A stretch of 64,000 nt of DNA from Nonomuraea sediminis (GTDB lineage: Bacteria; Actinomycetota; Actinomycetes; Streptosporangiales; Streptosporangiaceae), in contig NZ_JAHDTI010000003.1 of assembly GCF_018531495.1 (NCBI RefSeq), positions 744,001-808,000 of the forward strand. Reading direction: 5' to 3'. Both the position numbers and the translations under genes were made by a program. The notes beneath the pieces are model-generated. The model was not told where the DNA came from. It made no database searches and was given only the letters and a program-made list of their open reading frames with translations. Positions within the stretch are counted from its first letter, which is position 1; every line of letters starts with the position of its first letter. Shown piece after piece: positions 49,540 through 58,054 of this stretch.

Positions 49540-51618
49540 CTAAAGGCCGATCACCTGACAGGTGGCGGTGGCCGTCCTGGTGGGGTCGCTCTCCGAGGTG
49601 GCGGTGAGCTTGACCTTGGCCAGGCGGTCGCCACCCGCGGCGCGGATCGCGTTCACCGTGACGAGCGACTGGTCGCCCGCTTGGATCGCCGACAGCTCGT
49701 TGGGCAGCTGAGTCGTCCAGCCGTTGCCCTGGACCTCGGTCTTGAGGCGGTAGACATCACCGCTGGCCCGCGGATCCGACACCTTCTGTCCGGTGTTGAA
49801 GACCGGGAACTTGCAGGTCGAGACCCCGTTCCCGGCAGGGATCCCGACCCCCGGCAGGACGCGGACGCCGCGGCGCTGCGTGCCCGCGCCGTCCAGGGAG
49901 CGGACCGCGACCGTGTACGTCAGCGTGCCCTTGCGGTCGCGCTTGACGTCGAGGATGTAGAAGTGCAGGCGGTTGGCCGTGTCCTCGTACTCGTACTGGC
50001 TGCCGGAGCCGGTGCCCGCGTGGAACAGGGCGTCGGACAGCTGCCGGTAGTCGCCGATCGTGATCGGCACCTTGGTGCCGTCGGGCAGGACGTAGTCGGT
50101 CATGTTGATGTTCTGCGGGTTGGCGTCGATCACCCACTCGAACGGGGCGGTGTCCTTGTCCTTGGTCTTGGACAGCAGGACGCCGGAATCGGGGGTGAAG
50201 GAGTCGGTGCCGACCCGGTCCACGACCTCGACCGTGTAGTTCTGGTAGCCGCCGCCGTCGCACATCGGGTCGGTCTTGACGTCACACGCCGGGCTCTTGT
50301 CGCCGCCGTTCATCACGATGTTGATGCCCGACAGGTCCGTGCTGCCCGGCAGCGTCTCGCGGGAGATCACCTTGGCCGTGATCAGGCCCGAGTGGGTCAG
50401 GCCCTCCCTGGTGAGGTTCAGCACGTTCTGCGGGTCGACGATCCCCAGCTTGACCTTGTTGCGCAGCATGTGCTGAGCGCCCATCGACGCGCCCGAGGTG
50501 GGCGGGATGAGCCAGCGCGAGTGCGGGCCGCCGGGGCCGTTGAAGCTGCCTCGGCTGAGCATCTCCCACGGACCGGTGTAGTCGCGTCTGGCGGGGATGG
50601 AGTAGGGGTTGTTGTAGTTGTCCAGGATGCCCACGATGTGGCTGAACTCGTGGGCGTAGACCGCCATGCCTGAGCTCTCGGCCTGGACGGAGTCGACGCC
50701 GATGTTGGCGTTGGGCCAGAAGTTGGATCCGGCCTGCCAGGAGGTCCAGTCGACGTAGCGGGTCTTGACCCAGTTGGGCAGGCTGGGGTCGGGCGGGCCC
50801 CAATCGTCGGTCACGTCCTCCTTGGTGGGGAACTTCATCATCCCGAACTCCTGCCAGGTGGACGACTCGTCCTGGCCCGCGCTCAGGTAGAAGACGAAGT
50901 CGAACTCCTTGAGCTTGTCGGGACCGACCGCGGCCTCCCAGGCGTTGTGCCCGTCGACGCGCAGGTTCTTGTTGCAGGAGTCGCCCGCCGGGCATCCGGT
51001 GCCGCCCTGGAACTCCATGGCGTACTCGTGCCTCTTGCCCGGCACCGTGTACGGGCCGAAGCCGGTCAGCTCGACGCCGAAGCGCCCGCCTGAGTCCTCC
51101 ATCCAGTACTCGTGGATGGTGTGGCCCTTGTTGAGCGCGTTCGGGGTGTTGAGGAAGTCCTGGTAGAACTTGGCCACCTGGTCACGCGGGATGTCGTGGG
51201 CCTCGACGCTGGGGTTCTTGTAGATCGTCGAGCCCTTGGGCTGGGTCGCCACGAACTGCTGGTCCGGGTAGTCGAGCAGGACCAGCGCGCCCTTGAAGGT
51301 GCGCTTGGAACCCTTGGCGCCGGGGTCGTTCCAGGTGGTGCCGGGGACGCGCTTGTAGTCGTCCCACGTCATGTGGTCGGGATTCTCCCAGTTCTGGGGG
51401 TCGATGGGCTTGATGTCGCCCACGGGGCGGGCTCGCAGGGTCTGGGCCTCATCAGGGCCGTCCTGCTGCCACGGCTGGGTCTGCGGCCAGTGGTCCTGCC
51501 GCCAGGGATACTTCGGATCGTCGGGGGATGCTGCGGAAGCGGGGGCTGTCATCAGGCTCGTCGGGATCGCGACGATCGCCGTCAGTAACCCCAAAAGCAG
51601 CTTCTTCGGGGCATTCAC
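49540..51618 (-). CDS. Secreted M6-family (immune inhibitor A-like) metalloprotease
   Basis: A 692-residue exported zinc protease. The signal peptide begins with NAPKKLLLG, has a hydrophobic core LLTAIVAIPTSLM and ends at APASA-A. The catalytic motif is VYAHEFSHIVGILDNYNNP, an HExxH with the downstream third-ligand region, followed by a PWEMLSRGSFNGPGGPHSRW segment typical of InhA/M6 enzymes (MSxG Met-turn). The upstream part is a propeptide-like region (to about residue 110). It should degrade extracellular proteins. GTG 51618 gives the best signal peptide; ATG 51654 is an alternative. It is divergent from the PucR-type regulator. Confidence 0.9.
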   Translation of the reverse strand: MNAPKKLLLGLLTAIVAIPTSLMTAPASAASPDDPKYPWRQDHWPQTQPWQQDGPDEAQTLRARPVGDIKPIDPQNWENPDHMTWDDYKRVPGTTWNDPGAKGSKRTFKGALVLLDYPDQQFVATQPKGSTIYKNPSVEAHDIPRDQVAKFYQDFLNTPNALNKGHTIHEYWMEDSGGRFGVELTGFGPYTVPGKRHEYAMEFQGGTGCPAGDSCNKNLRVDGHNAWEAAVGPDKLKEFDFVFYLSAGQDESSTWQEFGMMKFPTKEDVTDDWGPPDPSLPNWVKTRYVDWTSWQAGSNFWPNANIGVDSVQAESSGMAVYAHEFSHIVGILDNYNNPYSIPARRDYTGPWEMLSRGSFNGPGGPHSRWLIPPTSGASMGAQHMLRNKVKLGIVDPQNVLNLTREGLTHSGLITAKVISRETLPGSTDLSGINIVMNGGDKSPACDVKTDPMCDGGGYQNYTVEVVDRVGTDSFTPDSGVLLSKTKDKDTAPFEWVIDANPQNINMTDYVLPDGTKVPITIGDYRQLSDALFHAGTGSGSQYEYEDTANRLHFYILDVKRDRKGTLTYTVAVRSLDGAGTQRRGVRVLPGVGIPAGNGVSTCKFPVFNTGQKVSDPRASGDVYRLKTEVQGNGWTTQLPNELSAIQAGDQSLVTVNAIRAAGGDRLAKVKLTATSESDPTRTATATCQVIGL

Positions 51619-51718
51619 GCATTGGACGGTATAGACGATGTTGACGGAGATCATCGGGCAGTTGTAGGGAAGAGCTGTGGATTTATTTCCGGCATATGTC
51701 GAAACGTCCAGGTGAGCT

Positions 51719-52870
51719 TTGGCGGATCTTCAGCGGATCGTGGACGAGCTGGCGGCCAGGCTCGACCGGCCGCTGCTGCTGGAGGACCGGCTCCAGCGGG
51801 TCGTGGCCTACAGCGAGCAGAGCGGGGCCATGGACGACATCCGCCGCGACTCGATCCTGCGCAGGCACACCACGCCCGAGGTGCGCGCCTGGCTGCGGGA
51901 CGCCGGCATCCACGACGCCGCCGGGCCGCTGCGCACTCCGGGGGCCGCCCACCTGGGGCTGCTGCCGCGGGTATGCGTGCCGATCCGGCACGACTCGGCG
52001 CTGCTCGGGTTCCTGTGGTTCATCGACACGCCCGTCATGAGCGCGGCGGACGTCGCGACCGCGGCCGAGGCGGTGCCCGCGCTGGCGCTCGCGCTGTTCC
52101 ACGAGAGCCTGGCCGGCAGCCTCGCCTCGCACCGGGAGCTGGAGGCCGTCACCGGGGTCCTGCTGGGCGAGCAGGAGGCGGCACGGCAGCTGATCGAGGC
52201 CGGCGCCTTCCCGCAGGCGCAGCCGGTCACCGTACTGGTGGCGAGGCCCGTGGACGCGCCGGGCGAGCCGGTCAGGATGGCGCTCGAGCAGGGGCTGCTG
52301 GCGTTGCGGCGGCGGCTCAGCGGGCAGCACACGCTGCATCTGGTCCGCTACGACCACGGGGTGCTGCTGGTGGCGGGCGGCGGGATGCCGATGGAGGAGG
52401 TGCATGCCGCCATGGGTGTGCCCGTCGTGGTGGGCGCGGGCCGGTCCAGGCCGTCGCTGGCCGAGGCCGCCGGGTCCTACACCGAGGCGCTGCACGCGGC
52501 GGAGGTGGCCGCGCGCGTGCCGGGGCTCGGGGCCTCGGTGGAGTGGGCGCGGCTCAGCGTCTACCGGCTGCTGACCCGGGTGCCGCACGACGAGCTGCAT
52601 CCCGGGCTCGAGACCCTGCTGGCCAACGAGCAGCACCTGACGCTGCTCGAGACGCTGGAGACCTACCTGGACCTGGCGGGCAGCGCGGTGGCCACCTCGC
52701 GGGCGCTGCGGCTGCACAGGAGCTCGCTGTACTACCGGCTGCAGCGGGTCGAGGAGCTCGCCGCCACCGACCTGAAGGACGGCGGGGAACGGCTCGCGCT
52801 GCACCTGAGCCTGAAACTCGCCCGCCTCTCCGGTCGCTACCGCCCCAGGGACACGCGTGCGGGAGCGTGA
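51719..52870 (+). CDS. PucR-type transcriptional regulator (CdaR-like)
   Basis: A 383-residue regulator. Residues 1-140 form a GAF-like sensor, with GLLPRVCVPIRHDSALLGFLWFID. The middle (165-290) is a GGDEF-like, degenerate CdaR domain. The C-terminal PucR HTH reads LETLETYLDLAGSAVATSRA, then LRLHRSSLYYRLQRVEELAATDL. TTG 51719 follows AGGTGAG. It is divergent from the M6 protease (100 bp between starts) and may control it, or the downstream amidohydrolase 60 bp away. Family members typically sense purines, amino acids or alcohols. Confidence 0.88.
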   Translation: MADLQRIVDELAARLDRPLLLEDRLQRVVAYSEQSGAMDDIRRDSILRRHTTPEVRAWLRDAGIHDAAGPLRTPGAAHLGLLPRVCVPIRHDSALLGFLWFIDTPVMSAADVATAAEAVPALALALFHESLAGSLASHRELEAVTGVLLGEQEAARQLIEAGAFPQAQPVTVLVARPVDAPGEPVRMALEQGLLALRRRLSGQHTLHLVRYDHGVLLVAGGGMPMEEVHAAMGVPVVVGAGRSRPSLAEAAGSYTEALHAAEVAARVPGLGASVEWARLSVYRLLTRVPHDELHPGLETLLANEQHLTLLETLETYLDLAGSAVATSRALRLHRSSLYYRLQRVEELAATDLKDGGERLALHLSLKLARLSGRYRPRDTRAGA

Positions 52871-52930
52871 TTGCGTGGCCGCTCGGGCTCACGTTTAATG
52901 CCGGAAAGGGAAGATCCGACGGGAGATTTG

Positions 52931-54244
52931 ATGCCGTTCGCGACACGTGCCGGGCCGTTCCTGGGCCGGCGCGCGCCCGCGCCCGTCGTGATCCACTCGG
53001 CCCCGCTGGTGCTGCCGATCCGGGGGGAACCGCTGCGTGACGGGGCCGTCGCGGTCAGGGGCGATCGGGTGCTGCGGGTGGGGCCGCGGGCGGAGCTCCT
53101 CGGGCTCTTCGCGGTCACCCGGGAGCGCCGCTGGCCCGGCACCCTCCTGCCCGGCCTGATCGACACCTACGCCACCGGCCGCCACCCGGACGCGCCTGGA
53201 TCCCGCCCCTCGCACGCGCCTTCCAGCGCTGGGCATGACAGCCCTGGGCATGACAGCCCTGGGCATGACAGCCCTGGGCATGACGGCGCTGGGCAGTACG
53301 GCCCTGGGCATGACGGCGCTGGGCAGTACGGCACGCCACCGGCCGGGCCGCGCACCACGTCGGGGGGAACGCCGCACGGCACCTCGGGGCCGGGTACCCG
53401 GTCGCCTCAGCCACCCCGCGGCGCCCCCGAGTTCAGATCGACCACGTCTGGTGCGTCCGGCGATGGCGTCTTCTCGGGCCTTTCCGGGACGGCGGGCGTC
53501 GTCCCGGGATTCGGGGTGACGACTCGGGCGGGGGTCGTCGGGGAGCCAGGAGAGGCCGGGCGGGTGCCGGATTTCGGGTACGTGCCGGTGACCAGTCCTG
53601 GCGTGGACGAGTGGGACGAGCGTGACCGCGACCTGCTGATCACCGCGATCCGGGAGGTCGAGCGGCCCAGCGTGATCGGCGTCGCCGTGCACTCCCGCGA
53701 CCTCCAGGTGCTGGAGGACGTGGCGGTGCTGGCCAGGACGTTCGGGCTGCGGCTCCTGGTGGACCTGGACGCGCACTCCCTGGCGGCGCTCGACGAGGCG
53801 GGCATCCTGGGCGCGCACTGCCATGCCACCTGCTCGCGTTCCCTCGACCCCGGCGAGCGGAAACTGCTGAGGCTGCGCCACACCGCGGTCGCCCTGCGCC
53901 CGCCGCCGCCCGACGATGCGCTGACCCTGCTGGAGGAGGGGAACCTGGTGGCCCTCGGCTCGGGCGGCATCGGCGACCCGCTGGCCCAGGCCCGTACGGT
54001 GCTCGCGCAGGCGCGAGGGCGCACGCCTCGGCCGCGCGGGCTGGACAGGAAGCTCGTCGAGGCGGCCACGCTGGGAGGCGCCAGAGCGCTGGGCCTGGCC
54101 GAGGGGGCCGGGCGGATCGGCACCCTGGGTCCCGGCAGCCGCGCCGACCTGGCCGTCTTCGCCGCCGGCGGCCGCTATCCCTACGCCTCCCTCCTGGACG
54201 ACGCCCCATGCCTGGGCATCGTCATCGGCGGCATCGAGCCGTAG
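52931..54244 (+). CDS. Degenerate amidohydrolase-like protein with repeat-containing insertion
   Basis: A 437-residue protein. Residues 20-80 are an imidazolonepropionase-like composite domain (HSAPLVLPIRGEPLRDGAVA, VRGDRVLRVGPRAEL). The expected 'LPGLIDxHxH' reads LPGLIDTYATG, so both metal-binding His are lost. Residues 95-215 are low-complexity and include seven 15-bp units encoding GHDSP-type pentapeptides (53226-53330). The second half (220-437) has a GAHCHATCSRSL segment, ALGSGGIGDPLAQA where 'GTDS' would be expected, and the usual ending GRIGTLGPGSRADLAVF. It is probably no longer a hydrolase. The start ATG 52931 follows GGGAGA. Confidence 0.72.
   Translation: MPFATRAGPFLGRRAPAPVVIHSAPLVLPIRGEPLRDGAVAVRGDRVLRVGPRAELLGLFAVTRERRWPGTLLPGLIDTYATGRHPDAPGSRPSHAPSSAGHDSPGHDSPGHDSPGHDGAGQYGPGHDGAGQYGTPPAGPRTTSGGTPHGTSGPGTRSPQPPRGAPEFRSTTSGASGDGVFSGLSGTAGVVPGFGVTTRAGVVGEPGEAGRVPDFGYVPVTSPGVDEWDERDRDLLITAIREVERPSVIGVAVHSRDLQVLEDVAVLARTFGLRLLVDLDAHSLAALDEAGILGAHCHATCSRSLDPGERKLLRLRHTAVALRPPPPDDALTLLEEGNLVALGSGGIGDPLAQARTVLAQARGRTPRPRGLDRKLVEAATLGGARALGLAEGAGRIGTLGPGSRADLAVFAAGGRYPYASLLDDAPCLGIVIGGIEP
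53226..53330 (+). repeat. Seven 15-bp tandem repeats (minisatellite in coding sequence)
   Basis: The units are GCSCTGGGCATGACR or GCSCTGGGCAGTACG, contiguous from 53226 in steps of 15 bp with no spacers: four, then alternating forms. They are in frame, encoding repeated GHDSP, GHDGA and GQYG(P/A). Slippage would keep the reading frame, so copy number may vary among strains. Confidence 0.85.
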
Positions 54245-54254
54245 CCACGGCCCC

Positions 54255-54439
54255 GCCGTACAAGGACGGCCCGACGGCGGCCGAGCGGTGGCCCTGGCCC
54301 GCCGTACAAGGACGGCCCGATGGCGGTCGAGCGGTGGCCCTGGCCCGCCTTACAGAGACGGCACCGACGGCGGTCGAGCGGCAGCCCTGGCCCGCCGTAC
54401 AAGGACGGTCCGACGGCGGTCGAGCGGTGGCTCTGGCCT
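54255..54439. repeat. Four-copy 46-bp hairpin repeat array
   Basis: Copies start at 54255, 54301, 54347 and 54394 (periods 46, 46 and 47 bp). Each starts GCCGTACAAGGACGGC (the third is altered to GCCTTACAGAGACGGC), which itself forms a short GCCGT/ACGGC hairpin, and ends CGGTGGCYCTGGCCC or similar. The array fills the gap between the convergent amidohydrolase and MarR genes (54245-54462), which has no gene; a terminator role is plausible. Confidence 0.8.
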
Positions 54440-54462
54440 GCCCGTGCGGGGTCTGTGCGAGG

Positions 54463-54882
54463 TCAGGAGGGCTGGGCGTCGACTGTGCCGAGGAGGTGGG
54501 TGAGGTGGGCGCGCTCCTCGTCGGACAGGACCGCGAACAGCTCCTGGCCGGCGCGGCGGCGGGCCTCGCGGGCGCGCTCGTGCAGCGCCTGCCCTTCCGG
54601 GGTGAGGACCACCAGCGTCGAGCGGCGGTTGGACGGATCGGTCTGGCGGCGCACGAGCCCGGACTCCTCCAGCGCGTCGACCACCGGCGTGAGCGAGCGC
54701 GGCACGATCCGCAGCTGCTCGGCCAGGCGCACCATGCGCAGCGGCCCGTCGGCCTCGGCCAGCGCGCGCAGCGCCCGTGCCTGGCCTGGGTTGAGCCCGA
54801 GCGGCTCCAGGCGCTGCTTGTAGCCGTAGCGCAGCCTGCGGCTGACCCGATGCAGGAGCTCCGACAGCTCCACGTCCTCCAT
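54463..54882 (-). CDS. MarR-family transcriptional regulator
   Basis: A 139-residue winged-helix regulator. Motifs are LELLHRVSRRLRYG-like helix 1, LGLNPGQARALRALAEADGPL, RMVRLAEQLRIVPRSLTPVV (recognition helix) and SNRRSTLVVLTPEGQAL (wing). ATG 54882 is taken as the start since residues upstream do not resemble the family; no ribosome binding site precedes it, so it may be leaderless. It is divergent from an ABC multidrug exporter, the classic arrangement for a repressor controlled by the exporter's substrate. Confidence 0.88.
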   Translation of the reverse strand: MEDVELSELLHRVSRRLRYGYKQRLEPLGLNPGQARALRALAEADGPLRMVRLAEQLRIVPRSLTPVVDALEESGLVRRQTDPSNRRSTLVVLTPEGQALHERAREARRRAGQELFAVLSDEERAHLTHLLGTVDAQPS

Positions 54883-54893
54883 GACCACACAGT

Positions 54894-54917
54894 TTAGCGG
54901 GAACAAATATGAGCTAA
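54894..54917. promoter_or_regulatory. Candidate MarR operator between divergent genes
   Basis: TTAGC (54894-54898) and GCTAA (54913-54917) are 5-bp inverted arms 14 bp apart, in the only AT-rich stretch between the MarR and ABC exporter start codons. GGGAACA occurs at 54899 and 54930 as a direct repeat. This is a likely operator, not a proven one. Confidence 0.45.
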
Positions 54918-54952
54918 CCTCTGTTGGAGGGAACATCTGAAAGGAGCTTTAC

Positions 54953-56686
54953 TTGGCAGAGGAACCCCGCGCGCCGCTCGGGCGCATCATCCGGCTCTTC
55001 CACGCCTACCGCGGCCGCCTGGCCCTGGTGGGCACACTCATCCTGCTGTCGTCGCTGGTCTCGCTCGCCTCGCCGTTCCTGCTGCGCGAGGTGCTCGACG
55101 TGGCGATCCCGACGCACGACGCGCTGCTGCTGACCCTGCTGGCGCTCGGCATGATCGCGGTCGCGGTGACCACGAGCGTGTTCGACGTGCTGCAGACGCT
55201 GATCTCCACCACGGTCGGGCAGCGGGTCATGCACGACCTGCGCACCGCCGTCTACTCCCACCTGCAGCGCATGTCGCTGGCCTTCTTCACCCGCACCAAG
55301 ACCGGCGAGGTGCAGTCGCGCATCGCCAACGACATCGGCGGCATGCAGTCGGTGGTCACCTCCACCGCCACCTCCATCGTCTCGAACCTCACCACCGTCG
55401 TCGCCTCGATCGTGGCCATGGTGGCGCTCGACTGGCGGCTGACCGTGGTGTCGCTGCTCCTGCTGCCGCTGTTCGTGTGGATCAGCAGGAAGGTCGGCAA
55501 GGAGCGCCGCCGGATCACCGCCGAGCGGCAGCGCAAGCTGGCCGGGCTGTCGTCCATGGTGACGGAGTCGCTGTCGATCAGCGGCGTCCTGCTCGGGCGC
55601 ACCATGGGCCGCTCCCCCGAACTCACCGCCCGCTTCGGCACGGCCTCCGACGACCTGGCGGACCTCGAGGTGCGCTCAAGCATGGCCGGGCGGTGGCGGC
55701 AGTCGTCGATCCAGATCATCATGGCCGCGATGCCGGCGCTGATCTACTGGGCGGTCGGCTACACCGGCGCGATCTCGGTCGGCACGCTCGTCGCCTTCAC
55801 CACGCTGCAGGTCTCCCTCTTCCGTCCCGCGGTGTCGCTGCTGCGGCTCGGGGTGGAGGTGCAGAGTTCGCTCGCCCTGTTCGGCCGCATCTTCGAATAC
55901 CTCGACCTGCCCGTCGACATCCGCCCCGGCGCCCGCGCGCTGGAGTCGCCGCGCGGCCACGTCCGCTTCGACCAGGTCGACTTCTCGTACGGCGAGGCCC
56001 CCACGTTGACTGGCATCTCGGTTGACGTACCCGCGGGCACCTCCCTGGCGGTGGTGGGCGAGACCGGGTCCGGCAAGACCACGCTGAGCTACCTGCTCCC
56101 CCGCCTCTACGACGTGACCGGCGGGCGCGTCACCATCGACGGCGCCGACGTGCGGGACCTGACGTTCGAGTCGCTGGCCGACACGGTCGGCGTGGTGTCG
56201 CAGGAGACCTATCTCTTCCACGCCTCGATCGCCGACAACCTCCGCTTCGCCAAGCCGGAGGCCACCGACGACGAACTCGTCGAGGCCGCCAGGGCGGCCC
56301 GCATCCACGACCACATCGTCTCACTGCCCGACGGCTACGACACCCTGGTCGGCGAGCGCGGCTACCGCTTCTCGGGCGGCGAGAAGCAACGCCTGGCCAT
56401 CGCCCGCACCCTCCTGCGCAACCCGCCCGTCCTCATCCTCGACGAGGCCACCAGCGCCCTGGACACCCAGACGGAACGCGCGGTCCAGCAAGCGCTCGAC
56501 ACCCTGGCGCGGGGCCGCACCACGATCACCATCGCCCACCGCCTGTCGACGATCAGGGACGCCGACCAGATCATCGTCCTGGACCACGGCCGCATCGTCG
56601 AACGCGGCACCCACGACACCCTGCTGCCCCTCAACGGCCACTACACCACCCTCACCACCCGCGACCGCCCCCTCGAACTCGTATAG
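54953..56686 (+). CDS. ABC multidrug exporter (half-transporter, TMD-NBD)
   Basis: A 577-residue ABC half-transporter. Six transmembrane helices lie in residues 20-300, with coupling segments SRIANDIGGMQSVVTS and ITAERQRKLAGLSSM. The ATPase domain has Walker A GETGSGKTTLS, a Q loop near VVSQETYLFHASI, signature FSGGEKQRLAIARTLL, Walker B PVLILDEATSALD and H-switch TIAHRLSTIR. It should homodimerise and export lipophilic compounds. TTG 54953 follows AAAGGAG. Regulation by the divergent MarR protein is likely. Confidence 0.95.
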   Translation: MAEEPRAPLGRIIRLFHAYRGRLALVGTLILLSSLVSLASPFLLREVLDVAIPTHDALLLTLLALGMIAVAVTTSVFDVLQTLISTTVGQRVMHDLRTAVYSHLQRMSLAFFTRTKTGEVQSRIANDIGGMQSVVTSTATSIVSNLTTVVASIVAMVALDWRLTVVSLLLLPLFVWISRKVGKERRRITAERQRKLAGLSSMVTESLSISGVLLGRTMGRSPELTARFGTASDDLADLEVRSSMAGRWRQSSIQIIMAAMPALIYWAVGYTGAISVGTLVAFTTLQVSLFRPAVSLLRLGVEVQSSLALFGRIFEYLDLPVDIRPGARALESPRGHVRFDQVDFSYGEAPTLTGISVDVPAGTSLAVVGETGSGKTTLSYLLPRLYDVTGGRVTIDGADVRDLTFESLADTVGVVSQETYLFHASIADNLRFAKPEATDDELVEAARAARIHDHIVSLPDGYDTLVGERGYRFSGGEKQRLAIARTLLRNPPVLILDEATSALDTQTERAVQQALDTLARGRTTITIAHRLSTIRDADQIIVLDHGRIVERGTHDTLLPLNGHYTTLTTRDRPLELV

Positions 56687-56715
56687 AACGCCCTGGTCAG
56701 GGGTAGGGGGCGCGT

Positions 56716-57009
56716 ATGAGTGAGAGGCCGGAACGGTATGGGCTCAGTGATGAGCAGGAGATCGAGGTCGAGGGGTGGAACGACGATCTCGGGCTTGATC
56801 ATGAGATTGCCGCGGACGATCCCGAGCACCGTGACAGCATCGGCGAGCGGCTGTGGCGGGAGGCGCCCGAAAGGGAGCGGGAGCCCCGGGAGGAGCATCG
56901 GCTGACGAGCGACGGCGAGGACTTCGCCGAGGACTGGGGGGATGAGGCCGGGGAGGACCTGTCCGCCGAGGAGCGGGCCGTCCGGGTGGATCCGGACGAG
57001 GAGTACTAG
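56716..57009 (+). CDS. Small acidic protein (DUF5709-like)
   Basis: A 97-residue, strongly acidic and charged protein (pattern IGERLWREAPEREREP, then SDGEDFAEDWGDEAGEDLSA and ERAVRVDPDEEY). Composition and the SIGERLWREAPE block resemble actinobacterial DUF5709 proteins, though this is uncertain. There is no hydrophobic segment, so it is cytosolic and possibly disordered. The start is ATG 56716 with GGGG upstream. Its TAG lies on a CTAG shared with the stop of the convergent HAD gene. Confidence 0.6.
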   Translation: MSERPERYGLSDEQEIEVEGWNDDLGLDHEIAADDPEHRDSIGERLWREAPEREREPREEHRLTSDGEDFAEDWGDEAGEDLSAEERAVRVDPDEEY

Positions 57010-57662
57010 GGGTTCTCGCGCAGGTAGGGCAGCAGGGCGCGCAGGTCGTCGAGGACGACGTCCGCCTTGGCCGCCTCGGGCCGCAGCGCGTGCAGGTAGC
57101 CCCAGGGGCCGCGGCGCAGCATGGCCGTGCGCATGCCCGCTTCCCCGGCGGGAAGGACGTCGTTGTCGAGGCGGTCGCCCACGTAGAGGATCTCCGCGGG
57201 CTCGCGGCCCGCGACCGCCGCCACCTTGGCGAAGAAGCCGGGCTCCGGCTTGGCCACGCCCCAGCCGTCGGAGGTGTGGATCGAGTCCGCGGGCAGGTCC
57301 ATCGCCACCAGCGCGTCGTAGGCCGTGGTGGGCTGGTTGCCGGCCACGATCACCTGGTAGCCGGCCGTACGAAGCTCCTCGAAGGCCGGCCGTACGTCGG
57401 CGTAGAGGTCGTCGGCGTCGAAGTTGTTGCGCAGGCTGCCGGGCTCCTCGCGGGCCCAGAGCTCGATGTCGGCGTCCACGTCGAACCCGGGACGCAGGAT
57501 CTCGAAGGTCTCCCTGTGCGGGCGGTCGAGCGCGGCCATGCCGCCGAGCACGCCGAGGAAGGCCAGCCGTGGCACGCCCAGCCGGTCGGCCCAGCGCGAC
57601 CAGATGCGCGTCTCGTCGATCAGCGTCTCGCCGACGTCGAACACCACGGCTTTGATCGTCAA
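57006..57662 (-). CDS. HAD-superfamily hydrolase (phosphatase-like)
   Basis: A 218-residue HAD protein. Motif I, VVFDVGETLID, has the nucleophile Asp but Gly rather than Asp two residues on: DVGET instead of DxDGT. That is typical of the 'DVGET' subgroup. Motif II is VIVAGNQPTTAYDAL, motif III Lys is in GVAKPEPGFFAKVA and motif IV is ILYVGDRLDNDVLPA. The cap domain is alpha-helical (about 20-95). TTG 57662 with GGAGAG ahead and a TTGA overlap with the DUF1992 gene is preferred; ATG 57674 is possible. It is the last gene of the hrpA operon. Confidence 0.85.
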   Translation of the reverse strand: MTIKAVVFDVGETLIDETRIWSRWADRLGVPRLAFLGVLGGMAALDRPHRETFEILRPGFDVDADIELWAREEPGSLRNNFDADDLYADVRPAFEELRTAGYQVIVAGNQPTTAYDALVAMDLPADSIHTSDGWGVAKPEPGFFAKVAAVAGREPAEILYVGDRLDNDVLPAGEAGMRTAMLRRGPWGYLHALRPEAAKADVVLDDLRALLPYLRENP

Positions 57663-58054
57663 CGATCTCTCCATTCGGCCACGACGCGGTCGACGTCGAA
57701 GGGCATGAGGTTCAGCGGCGGACCGGACAAACCAGTCTTTATCGCCTGACGGATCCTATCGTTGACCTCCTCCACGATCTGCCGCACCTCGGCCTCCGAC
57801 CTGGCCTTACGCGCCAGCTCCAGCGCCTCGTCGGCGTCCTTGCGCAGCTGGAGCGTGGGCGGCAGCGGCATCTTCAGCCCCTCGCCGGCGATCTTCTGCT
57901 TGACCCACCAGTCCTCGTCGTTCAGCTCGCCGCGGTTGGGCAGCGGCTTGCCCGCGCCCGGCAGGTCGTCGAACTCGCCGCGCTCGGTGGCCTCACGGAT
58001 CTGCCTGTCGATCCAGGTCTCGAAGTTCATCCCGAGCGGTTTGCGTTCCGTCAT
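57659..58054 (-). CDS. DUF1992-domain protein (DnaJC28-like)
   Basis: A 131-residue protein with the DUF1992 core: WIDRQIREATERGEFDDLPG, AGKPLPNRGELNDEDWWVKQ and KIAGEGLKMPLPPTLQLRKD. This domain also occurs at the C-terminus of animal DNAJC28. Its function is unknown. The ATG overlaps the HrpA stop (4 nt) and its stop overlaps the HAD start, giving a coupled three-gene operon with hrpA. Confidence 0.88.
   Translation of the reverse strand: MTERKPLGMNFETWIDRQIREATERGEFDDLPGAGKPLPNRGELNDEDWWVKQKIAGEGLKMPLPPTLQLRKDADEALELARKARSEAEVRQIVEEVNDRIRQAIKTGLSGPPLNLMPFDVDRVVAEWRDR

Noticed and set aside
53226-53330. Tandem repeats read as a CRISPR array
   Set aside because: The 15-bp units are contiguous with no spacers and lie in frame inside a gene; no cas gene is present.
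54255-54439. 46-bp repeats read as a CRISPR array
   Set aside because: The units abut each other with no unique spacers and there is no leader or cas gene.
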